Positions 44,224 through 53,728 of a stretch of 64,000 nucleotides of DNA are shown piece by piece. The notes beneath the pieces are model-generated. The model had not been told where the DNA came from and searched no databases. It saw only the letters and a program-made list of their open reading frames with translations. The position numbers and the translations under genes were made by a program. This DNA comes from Amanita rubescens (lineage: Eukaryota; Basidiomycota; Agaricomycetes; Agaricales; Amanitaceae): contig WION01000003.1 of the NCBI GenBank assembly GCA_015039365.1, positions 744,001 through 808,000 on the forward strand. The letters are read 5' to 3'. Every line of letters starts with the position of its first letter. Position 1 is the first letter of the stretch.

Positions 44224-46722
44224 TCATTCCGCTCTTCTGTTCTCTACCATTTCAACTGCTTCGTCCCCGTCTGTTGCGACGGCCTCCCATCCCTCCGCAG
44301 CCGGGGATCGACCGATTAGTCTCAGCAGATACGATCGACAGAGTGCTGAACAATTACATCAGACATATCACGCACGTAGCACAATTCTTGCACTCACATA
44401 TTATACGTGGTCTTGAACTTTCATGAGTCTGTGTCATATAGTAGACAGGTACGCCTGCTAGGATGAAGCCTGCCATCGAGGTGTGAGCAAACACATGACG
44501 GTAACCGACAGCATGCATAGTACCTAAAACTGCGAGGGCTTCCAAAGGCGCAGCAATGATTGGCATGCATAAAAGGAATAGAGCGACCTATTTGTCACTT
44601 TTAGACGATGCAGATGACTCTATAACCGATGAACGTACAGCGCAGAATAGTAATGGCGTTATTATCCAGGTCTTGTAAGGTCTTTGGAGCATTAAAAGGG
44701 TATTCCTAGAAGTACCAGTATTCATACCTTTCAAGCATTGGTTCTCTCACACGAAGTATGACCAATCCCAGGACCTAAGGATCCTTTAACACGATCACGA
44801 TTAGGCGCTGTAAGTAAAGTTCACCGTTAAGAAGTAGAACGCCCAGCATACGACCACAGAGAAGTTAATCAGCGACCTGAATCCACCTCCTATAACTATA
44901 AAAGTGATTGTGATGGCAGCCTGGAGTAGCGCTGCATTAAGGGGAGTTTTTCGTGTTGGGTGCAAGCGCCCAAATAGGGAAGGGATGTATCTTTCCCGCC
45001 CTGCGGCGTATATAAGACGACATTGGGTATAAAATGAGCCTTTTGAATAACATGGATTGATACACTGAGCAAATTTCCATCCAACGTATGACATACCATT
45101 CAGTGCACCAAAGCAAGAGAATGCCACCATAAAAGCAAAGACAGAACCACCAATGGGGCCCCAAATTGCGCGTCCAAAATCCATCGCTACTGTATTACTC
45201 CGCCCTACCGTTTCCTGGGTGAACAATTATAAATGCTATCCCCGTAGTTTTGTAAAAGTTAACGGTTACCTTGTCAAGAACTACAAAGTATGACACATTC
45301 GCCATTAGGAAAAGCAACTGCACCTAGTTCAGCTCGGAGGATGATTTTAAAGTCAAGACGTACTGTGACAACAAACATACTAGAGTGTATGGCACGAGGT
45401 ATGTTTTTCTCTGGGCGTTGCATCTCCCCGCCTACGTAATTAGCTTGGTCCCACCCATCGAAAGCCCAGAGACCCGAATAGAAAGCGAGGGAATATGAGG
45501 CAGGACTGGAGGTAGAACCTTCGAACCACGACTCCTTGAATGACGAGGACGCTTTGCCACGAACAAGTTGTATCAGCCCCAACACTGTGATCATAATCTG
45601 TTTAACTGTCAGATCAACCGACGATATCAGGAACAGCCACGTACTAAGGCAGCGATCTGCAACGCGACGGATATTCAGTCAATGCATCTAGGTCCGACGT
45701 TATCGAGAGCTTACCTTTACTGTTGTAAACACGACTGCAGTATGAGTCCCTAACTTCTGTGTCCCAACACAAAGGCAGGTTACGAGGACTACTGCCGCAA
45801 TTGCAGCAAGTTTGATTGCCCACTGCGGAATACCGTCTGGCGATACCTCTGCCCGAGTAATGTGCCAGAAAAGCCTATTTAAATATTCTCCAAAAATGAG
45901 TGCTATTACAGCATTGCCACCTGGTGCGATGCTCAGCGTTGGTCCAAGTCTGTGTTTGGCAACGTACCAGGTTTTAGTGCTATGATGGCCGTCCAAGCAA
46001 ACAAGTATGAAATAAGAGGACCATATGCATAGGAAAGGTAAGCCTGGGCCCCGCCATTCTGTGGTATAGCAGAGCCCAGCTCGGCAAAACTACTGGCACC
46101 GGTCCAGGCCAATATGCCAGAAATTAGCCATACCATGAGACTGGCACCAACACTTTGGGTATTCGCAACTACTATACCAGGTGAAGAGCTGGTAGCAATA
46201 AGCCATCAGGCAAACAATCTGGTTGTGGCTGCACTAACAAAATTCCTGATCCAATCTTTGCAATCGTGCTAAGCGCGTATTTGAAGAGACCGAAGATATT
46301 TTTTCATACCTGTGATCCTACAATAAGGGCAATTCCTTTATACGCGGCATGAGTGCATTATGCTAGAAGCTGGATATATAGACAGACCATTTATTAATGT
46401 TACACTTTTGTCGGTATTTTCACCGCGTACAATATCCGGTTCGGTCAAGCTAGTACTGAGAGGAAGCTAACGGCATATTTGATTGGTGCAAGCGTGGCGG
46501 TTCTGATCGAAGGAAGCTTACGAGGTCCCTCTGGAATTCGAAACCAGTGATAGAATACGAACGGGCACTTTGAAAACGCGTGTTTTGAGTATATACAGAA
46601 TATGTAGCGAGATATTATGGTTACCGTGCGTATCTAGAAGTGCTGGCCATGGGACCATTTGAAATCTCGAGAGCTCTAAGGGAATCATCTGAATCTGTGG
46701 AGAGTCGAGCGGGTGTGGTCAT
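44224..46722 (-). CDS. L-type amino acid/polyamine permease (APC superfamily; methionine-permease-like)
   Basis: Integral plasma-membrane transporter with about twelve helices. The start at 46722 gives a hydrophilic N-terminus 'MTTPARLSTDSDDSLRALEI'; exons then give 'GTSLTEPDIVRGENTDKS', 'GIALIVGSQIGSGIFSSPGI' (unwound helix-1 substrate motif GSGIF), 'MVWLISGILAWTGASSFAEL', 'GSAIPQNGGAQAYLSYAYGP', 'SLAFYSGLWAFDGWDQANYV' with 'GGEMQRPEKNIPRAI', 'AMDFGRAIWGPIGGSVFAFM' and 'RLIYAAGRERYIPSLFGRLH'. After an intron near 44356-44405 a cytoplasmic tail ends at a stop at 44224-44226. A 9-nt microexon (46522-46530) is needed near the N-terminus. The conserved GxGGExxxPxxxxPRA-like loop identifies the L-type (LAT) branch. 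Substrate not certain. Confidence 0.85.
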
Positions 46723-46763
46723 AGAAGTCGGAGAAAGAGTAGAAGCGTGTGAGTTTGATTCTA

Positions 46764-47472
46764 CTAGTCGATTGTACTGAGAGGTTCTACGACAAATCCT
46801 CCAACGCCTCCCAAAAAGTCAAGCGAACCAGAGAAAAGCTCATCGAACTTATCCTGCAGTCCGAGTCTCTTCAGCCTACTCTCCACGTCGTCCCTTTCAT
46901 CCCCCCTTCCCCCATCTAACCACTCCTCTAGTTCCGCCATTGCGCTCACAAGAAGACTACGAAGCCGCGTTATTTCTGTTTGGTTCATCGGCGTAGACTT
47001 CACTCCAGCTGCTGCATCGTCTGCCTCAATTAAGAGATCCACCCCTTCCCCATTATCCGCATCCCATACCTGAGATTGCAGAACCACTAACCATGCTTGA
47101 TCCAAGTCATCTAACCAGCTCACTGCATCCGCAAGTGCAGATGTCGTAGGAGCATAGCCAGCGATAGAGTTCAGCACTTCATTGGTCAGTCGAAGCAGGA
47201 AGGCAGTTCGAAGTGACGTCGAGGGATCAATGGGTGGGATTTGAAGAATTAGAACAAGAATCTTGCTCGCTACCGCAAGATAGTTGCTAAGTGTAGAAAA
47301 GGTCGAGTTGGGTTCTGAGCTGTATATAACAACCTGTCAATGTAGTGTCATCCGCGAAATGGTCTGCTGACCGCTTCTTAAACCCCCGTGTTAACTCCAA
47401 GAATCTCTCATCTAGGTGATCTACTAGTCTCCGTTCTTGTGCAGGTGACAATGCTTTCGGACGTTCAAACAT
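46764..47472 (-). CDS. Conserved hypothetical protein
   Basis: The start at 47472 gives 'MFERPKALSPAQERRLVDHL' and 'DERFLELTRGFKKR', continuing 'LTGCYIQLRTQLDL', then after a one-base break 'STLSNYLAVASKILVLILQI', 'TSLRTAFLLRLTNEVLNSIA', 'LDDLDQAWLVVLQSQVWD' and an acidic tail ending 'FVVEPLSTID' (stop 46764). It is entirely alpha-helical in appearance, with a run of leucines suggesting helix packing, and has no signal peptide. The break lies in a run of four T (plus-strand A4 at 47297-47300); deletion of one base joins both halves. I do not recognise a family. It lies between the permease (41 bp) and MTR3 (54 bp), all on the minus strand, each with its own short promoter. Confidence 0.6.
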
Positions 47473-47526
47473 GATTGTGACGATTGCTTATACAGGTGGA
47501 ACACGAAGACAAACAGAAGCTCATAA

Positions 47527-48543
47527 TCATCCACTATCCCGCAATGCCTGAGCAACAACTCCATGTATATCTGTACACTGTGACTGACACTGATTCATGC
47601 ACTGGGAATGTTAGACGCAAAGACCGCACGAAAATCTGGTCAACATACTTGGAAACTCTCTTTCATGGTCATCGAGCCGGTCTGCCATATGCTTGTGATG
47701 GTTCCGAGTGCAGGTAGACATGCTAATACCAGAGAACCTATCGACAACTGCGTCTCGGCTTCTGTCAGATCAAGCCAAACTTCGCCACCGACTATGGCCT
47801 ATTATTAAAGGTATAAACTCTTGTTCCCCATCGAAGAATATACTTCATACCGCGGAGCACGACGTAACAAGGCCGATCATCTCTATCCCTGCATCGGCCA
47901 ATGCGGTACTCGCAGCAGTAGTGGCCGCCGCAATGCAGGCATCAATGCCGTCAGCTTCAACGACGGTTATGAACACGTCGATGGTAGATTTGGGAAGTAG
48001 TTCAAGACGGACAGCAGGCACAAGTGCTTGATATATGGCCAAAGAAAGAGACCGATCTTCTGCATCCTGTATACTGTGATTTATCAAATGAAGTTCCGTC
48101 GGTGATGCTAATTACATACACGGAGTGGTGCTCGTCTTTGATGGCATGAGAATGGTGCAAACTTGACTTCTACGTTCAGTTTGCCTTTTTCATGATATGC
48201 GACATTTTTTGATTGGCGTGGCCCATATCTAAGGACGATGAAGCTCGTGTATTCACGGGTAGACGATCGATCACCAACACTGCACATGCAATCTTAGTTC
48301 GCTCAGTTTCAATATAAGCAGAGCCATTGGCCTGATTTATGAGACCTGGTTGAAGGACTAATCTCTTTGCTATAATCAACAGATGGGACGTTAAAACCCT
48401 GACGTACAGATTGGCCGCACATCTCCAGCATTTCGTCCTTGCCGAACGTCCCCGCGACTTTCCTTTTCATCCGGAGCAAATAATGGAGGGCTACTGTCCT
48501 CGGGCCCAGTTATTCTTCGTCTGTCGGAACCAGCCTGAGCCAT
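47527..48543 (-). CDS. MTR3: Exosome complex subunit MTR3 (RNase PH-like)
   Basis: Mtr3 is one of six RNase PH-fold ring subunits of the eukaryotic RNA exosome, structural rather than catalytic. The start at 48543 gives 'MAQAGSDRRRITGPEDSS', then 'GDVRPI' spliced to 'LQPGLINQANGSAYIETERT', 'KIACAVYGPRQSKNVAYHEK', 'GKLNVEVKFAPFSC', 'DAEDRSLSLAIYQALVPAVR' and 'LELLPKSTIDVFITVVEADG' with 'STALADAGIEMIGLVTSCSA', and the C-terminal 'VGGEVWLDLTEAE'. Stop at 47527-47529. Introns of 45-50 nt join cleanly, giving about 250 residues. The RNase PH phosphate-binding residues are not conserved, as in Mtr3/EXOSC6. Start codons of this gene and NSRP1 are 62 bp apart, divergent. Confidence 0.83.
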
Positions 48544-48605
48544 GGCGAAATGCAAGGGTTTTTTTAAAGTCCGTCCGCGTGACGCAGGCAGCATGATCGT
48601 CCGCA

Positions 48606-49840
48606 ATGATGAAACTCTCATTCTCCCTCAACGCCAAACCAAAAGCATCCCAACAAGCACCTCCCCTCAAGCGTCCAGCAGCGTTTGGAGAGGGAGATGA
48701 AGACGATGCAGTCGACGCAGCACCTACATCAACCAATGCGAGCATCAGCATTACAGCAAACAAAAAGTTACTGGCGCAGAATGTTGAGACGACGAAAGCC
48801 ATGAAGAAACGGATGGACGCTGAAAAGAAAGTTGATCCATCAGTGTACGAATATGACGAGCTTTATGAACAGATGCAGGAGATCAAACAGCGACAGAAAG
48901 AAGCCAAGCAGCTCGATGCAAAGGAACGGAAGGTGCGTTGTTTATGGTTCATCTACGGTCAACTGTCTAAAGTCATAATGCAGCCAAAATATATAAATGG
49001 CTTGCTGACCGCAGCTGCGACACGAAGACTAGATCATCTTCGCGCAGAGGAGAAGATGATGCAACTAGAACGAAAAGCTGAAGGAGACATGTACAAAGAC
49101 AAAGAAGCATTCGTGACACAGGCGTATAAAGATCAGATGGCGGAAGTAAGAAGGGCAGAGGAAGAAGAAAGAATGAGGGAAGGTACGTCGAATCATCACT
49201 TTATGAACTTGGGACTGAGTCAAAGTGCTCAGAGCAACAGAAAAAGAAAGGCGGTCCATCAAGCGGCCTCGCATTCTTTTACCGTAAAATGCTGGAGGAA
49301 TCCGAACAGGACCACGAGGCAACGGTAGCTGCTACTCAGAAACGTATAATTGGACCCCAAGGCCCTACGCCGAACTTGACTATCACCAAACCAGCCGACT
49401 ACGTAGCGATGTCCGACCTTGAACTTGCAAAACTCGCTAAAGAACAAGGAAAAGAAGTTGAGCTGAACGACGATAACCAAATCGTCGATAAGCGCGAATT
49501 ATTGTCAGCCGGACTGAATTTATCCCTGCCGAATACTCGGCGGCTGGGCCTTGATACTCATTCGGGAAAAACGAGCGAGGATAAGCCAGTCGAATCTCAC
49601 AGAGCAGTCGGAACCGCCGCTACTAGACGAGAGATTAATGAAAGACGCGTGCGAGAGATACAAAAACAGATGAAAGAAGAACAGGAACGTATTTTGCAAG
49701 AAAAGGAGCGCGCACAGGACGAAGCCATGCAGCGAATCGTAGCGCGACGGAATGATGAATCTTCTGTGCAGAATGCCCGAGAACGTTATTTGCAGAGGAA
49801 ACGTCAACGGGTGATAGAAGAGAGTGGGGAAGAAAGTTAA
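48606..49840 (+). CDS. NSRP1/CCDC55-like splicing regulatory protein
   Basis: NSRP1 is a nuclear speckle coiled-coil protein that modulates splicing. The opening 'MMKLSFSLNAKPK', 'RPAAFGEGDEDD', the basic helix 'NVETTKAMKKRMDAEKKVDP', 'SVYEYDELYEQMQEIKQRQK' and 'PKYINGLLTAAATRRLDHLR' form the conserved N-terminal domain, followed by 'KEAFVTQAYKDQMAEVRRAE' and 'GGPSSGLAFFYRKMLEES'. The C-terminal half is a low-complexity coiled coil of Glu/Arg/Gln ('REIQKQMKEEQERILQEKER') ending 'ERYLQRKRQRVIEESGEES'. Two introns (after 'AKERK'-type sequence, and after 'REE') splice in frame. Stop at 49838-49840. It is convergent with the kinase gene. Confidence 0.82.
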
Positions 49841-49933
49841 TGTATGGTCCATTTATTGTATAGAATAGCACAAGTATGTCATTAATGCCACCCCCCGTAT
49901 ACCCGTATATTGCCAATATCTCAGTCGTACAAG

Positions 49934-51092
49934 TCATAGCGCTTCCACGCCGCCCTTTTGGAAAGCGGGTGCAAACATATTAATGAAGGAATCTAAAACA
50001 GATGAGGCACTTGGCCGCCTCTCAGGTATTTCTTGCAGCATTAGTTTCACGAGTTGCGTCATTTGCAGAGGGGCAAATCCTGTCGCCTGGATTTTTATTC
50101 ATAAATTTCTGTATCGCTATACCTGACGAATCTGATCTCACCTTGCAAGCACGAAAGATTAGTATTCCTAATGCCCAAATATCCACTTTGTATGGATCAC
50201 AACGACCTTCTCGTTCGCATTCAGGAGGGACCTCCGTACCACGATAGTAGTTATACAGAACTGGTTGTTCGGTGCCAATAAATCGGTGGCTTGACTCGTA
50301 ATCGATATATGCATAGTGACCATTGTAATCCGTGAGTATATTATGCGCTGAAATGTCGAGATGGACAATATGATTCTTGTGCAGGAAAGCGACGTGCTGA
50401 GAATGATTCTGATCAGCAACGATAATTTAGCAAAGTCATCAAACGCACTTCAATGCATTGCCTTATTGCAGAGAGAAATGATACGAAACATGATGCATCG
50501 TTCAAGACGAGCTGTGAAGACCATTGCTCCATAACAATGAAAGCCAGGCCATCCCCTGTTGCTGCAATCAAGTCTAGGATAGCTAGTGCCCATCGGCTGG
50601 TAAGCGCGGGTTCGTAATAGAGAAAAAAAAGACAAACGTATGGTATGGTTCATAGGATCATTTCGTAGCGGTGGAGACGAAAGAATACGGATCACATCAT
50701 ATTCGCGGCTGCAGAGGTGTACGGCTTTAATGACCACCTTTTTCCCGTCGGCTAGTCGGGTACCTCGAAACAAGGAATCTGGCTTGCATCGGCCTCGTTG
50801 TAAGTACCCAAAAACATCTCATATTTCAATTTGTACACACCAGGCCATAATCGGGACACAAAGCGTCGTCGTCGGTGCTAGCACATCCTGGCAGATTAGC
50901 TGGCAGACCTCTGCTGTTGTAGTATTCCTTGACATGACGAACGGTCTCCAATTGGATGCCACGCCGTTCGAACAGACTGAGGAATGATGGCCAATGGGGT
51001 TTTACACGGCAATTTACTTCATCGTCATCGAATGAAGAATCAGAAGAGTAGTCAGATTCCAGGTCGTTATCCGAGTCCCAAGGGCTTGACAT
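49934..51092 (-). CDS. Divergent protein kinase-like protein
   Basis: The start at 51092 gives an acidic Ser-rich N-terminus, 'MSSPWDSDNDLESDYSSDSS', then 'WPSFLSLFERRGIQLETVRH', and a kinase fold: 'LFRGTRLADGKKVVIKAVHL' with the ATP-site Lys, 'EYDVIRILSSPPLR', 'LAFIVMEQWSS', the catalytic loop 'HIVHLDISAHNILTDYNGHY' and a magnesium-loop position reading 'YIDYESS' instead of DFG, then 'GTEVPPECER', 'YKVDIWALGILIFRACK' and 'EIPERRPSASSVLDSFINMF' to the stop at 49934-49936. The HRD Arg is Leu and the DFG is DYE; the catalytic Asp, the Asn and the metal-site Asp are kept. Whether it is active is unclear. No frame break. Confidence 0.75.
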
Positions 51093-51299
51093 GTTTTGAA
51101 TCCGAAAGTGAAGCAGAAAGGAAGGAAGAACCTCGCTGAGACATGGTTCTTTTATGAGGATCCGATACGCGGGGTGGTGGTCAAGTATAACCTGGTAAGC
51201 TTAGGAAAAAGTAACCTTTGAAGGTAATGACAATCCGGAATCAATTTCCAAATCTGGTGATCCGTGTGAACTTTCGACCATCTTCGTCTCTCGTTCAAT

Positions 51300-51914
51300 A
51301 TGGAGGACGGAACAAAATCCAAGAAGACTGTCTTTGTCGGTGGGATACCAGAAGAGGCTGACGAAGCAGTTTTATACGAACACTTTTCTGCTTTTGGTAC
51401 GCTCGGTGTCTTTTGTGAATTCCTTGTGTGACCGAACAACAATAGGGGACATTATCGAAGTCCAGTTGCCATCTGCTGCTATCAATCCGAATCAACAACC
51501 GTCAGATGTTAAGCATCGTGGCTTTGGTTTTGTCACCTATGCATCGCCTGCAGACGCACAAGATGCAATTGACAACATGGATCTGAACGAGTTGCAGGGT
51601 AAGGTCATCAAGGTTAATCTTGCAAGGCCTATGAAGGGACCTATTCAACCACAGGGGAACAGAGCTGGTAAGTGCTCCATTTATTTATCGTTAGTTGAGC
51701 ACCGATTGGGACTAGTTTGGGACTCGGAGGAGTGGTTGAGAGAGTACGCCAAACCGTTGGCCGAAAGTGGAGGTATGTGTTTTGGCTTGGGAAAGACATA
51801 GCGCTAAGTTGCTTGGAAGGCGTTCAAGGACGAAACGCAAAGCGGACCAATGGTGAACCTGAGGAGGAAACAACAGCAGACGCCAACGAAGCCGAACCAA
51901 TGGATGAACAGTAA
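51300..51914 (+). CDS. RRM-domain protein related to the N-terminus of cyclophilin Cyp33/PPIE
   Basis: Single RNA-recognition motif: RNP2 'KTVFVGGIPEEADEAVLYEH', 'GDIIEVQLP', RNP1 'KHRGFGFVTYASPADAQDAI', 'DNMDLNELQGKVIKVNLARP'. The rest is short: 'VWDSEEWLREYAKPLAESGG', 'VQGRNAKRTNGEPEEETTAD' and an acidic end 'EAEPMDEQ'. The RRM and the 'W-SEEWL' segment resemble the N-terminal part of the nuclear cyclophilin PPIE/Cyp33, but the peptidyl-prolyl isomerase domain is absent: a stop at 51912-51914 follows directly and the next gene is convergent. Four exons with good splice sites; about 155 residues. A role in spliceosome-associated RNA binding is inferred only. Confidence 0.8.
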
Positions 51915-52054
51915 TCTAACATTACCGGCTGCGAAAAAGGGCACACCAGGGATCGACATGGACGGATTCTTGATGATACTCACGAGAACGCTAGAGGTTG
52001 CAAAGGGCTTCTACTACAGTATCACATAATGTATTTAGTATAACCATGATCCAT

Positions 52055-52854
52055 TCAGAACTCTCGAGGATTATTCATTTCCGAATCGAACTGAGCTCGG
52101 GCGCGTTTAATGTCCTCTTGCATGAAAAGCAACTCTTCCATTCTTGCTAACTTCTTGGCATCTGCGGGACGAGAGAGTGCCTTTCGTAAATCTTCGATTG
52201 ATAGTCTTGCCTTTCGAGACGAGGCACCGGCTGCCACACACTTGGAAGTGTCAGAATCATGAAACCATTGCCACCGTAAAGACAAACGCACGACGTCCGT
52301 TATGTACTCGATCAAAATTTCCTCCATCACATTAACTGTGTCGTTTGCGGGATTACGATCGTCACCGAAACCATACATGAGGCTTCTCACTGTAAGACAT
52401 GTATTCAATAATTTTGCCATATTACCTGAGGCACCCTCTCACGTTCTTTAGTGAACAGACCTCTCAAGTTTGACTGTCGTCGCGATCCTCTGCCGGTTGC
52501 TCCACCAGTTGCCGCAGCAGCTACGCTTTCTCGTAGGTAACTTGGCGTGTACGATGTAAAAGTCGAGCTTCTTTGTGGAATAGTCGGGGCAGGTGTGCTT
52601 GTGGTGGATTGTGTCCCTACAGGTGCTGGAACTTGCGACGGAAGTCTTTGGGCGGGGTGCTGTGGCACATAACTGTAAGGGTATGTCCAACCATAACTCG
52701 TCACTCCTGTCTGATAACCGGCCGCCTGATAGGAGTAGGTGCCTGGTGTCGCGGGATGCGCATAAGCGCTGAGAGCGGTAGGATGATATGCGCCGTAGGG
52801 ATATGTAGTAGACGTAGGCGTACCGCTGGATGTTGTGTAGTGAGGATACGCCAT
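52055..52854 (-). CDS. TAF13: Transcription initiation factor TFIID subunit TAF13
   Basis: TAF13 pairs with TAF11 through histone folds in TFIID. The start at 52854 gives an N-terminal extension rich in Tyr/Pro/Thr/Ser ('MAYPHYTTSSGTPTSTTYPY'), then 'RQSNLRGLFTKE' spliced to 'LRSLMYGFGDDRNPANDTVN' and 'VMEEILIEYITDV', 'ASSRKARLSIEDLRKALSRP' and 'ADAKKLARMEELLFMQEDIK', the canonical TAF13 histone fold, ending 'MNNPREF' (stop 52055). Introns of about 50 nt splice cleanly. The roughly 130-residue Tyr/Pro-rich extension is much longer than in animal or yeast TAF13. Only 190 bp separate the start from the left inverted repeat of the Crinkler element. Confidence 0.9.
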
Positions 52855-52983
52855 GACATGCACAGCCACCGAATTACATACTCTACAGTAACACGGACAT
52901 TCAGGGATGGTAGAAATAGGACAGATTTGTTGGCAGAATTGAATATTTTGCCTTAGCAAAGCTCAAGATGAAAAATCACAAAA

Positions 52984-53250
52984 ATGGTTGATTTCAGGGA
53001 ACATTTCAGATGTAAATTCAGAGCAACTGAACCAAAATATTTGGGGTCCACGAAAATATTGATTTCGGAATGCTGGCGATTGGCTCCTGAAAGACGTAGA
53101 TTGAGATTAACCTGATGAACTATCTGAAATTAAAATCAACGAAATGATTGATTTCAGGGAACATTTCAGATGTGAGTTCCGAGCAACGGAATCAAACTAT
53201 TTGAGGTCCACAAAAATATTGATTTCAGAATGCCAGCGAAAGAACATAAG
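52984..53250 (+). repeat. Two direct copies of a ~100-bp repeat (left side of Crinkler element)
   Basis: Copy 1 begins near 52984 ('atggttgatttcagggaa') and copy 2 near 53144 ('atgattgatttcagggaa'). Both continue 'catttcagatgt', 'gagcaac', 'aaa.tattt.ggtccac' and 'aaaatattgatttc'. They are separated by a 50-60 nt spacer. The second copy and the end of the first form the left inverted-repeat arm. Confidence 0.85.
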
Positions 53251-53728
53251 ACGTAGATTCAGATTACTCACGCTGCCAGTCTCTGGGCTAAATCTACTAT
53301 GTTTTTCTTCGCAAAAGGTGCATTTCTACTGAGTCACAATGGTAGCTACTATGTCATCGAGAGCGAATGATGGGTGCGAGAGCGTTGCCGGAACAGTTGA
53401 AAGCTAATGAATTCAATGACATCAGAACCCTGCGGTTATCGTGTTATCGTCGAAAGGGGAGGTAGGTCCTCGGCAGAAGGACGTATTTCTGCCAAGTTAC
53501 CGTAACTTGGATGTGAGATAACTGCACCGTCGATCTTTTCAGTACAGAGATGGAGAGCCCATGAAGGGCGGGAGCCGAGTCTGGGGGCTCAACAAGCTTG
53601 AAAGTGTTCTATAAGCCACGCCGGCGAGTGCAGACGGTGCGTTCAAAAGCTGGAGAAAAGGCTGGAGAAGAGCGCCAGATGCGCCGAGTGTGTTGAGCGC
53701 ACGATGACTCGGATGAGGCTCAGTCACA

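Noticed and set aside
50740..50870. Apparent frame break in the divergent kinase
   Set aside because: Donor CTG|GTGTGT with acceptor TGCAAG gives 'GLPDSLFRGTRL' in phase, so no lesion is needed.
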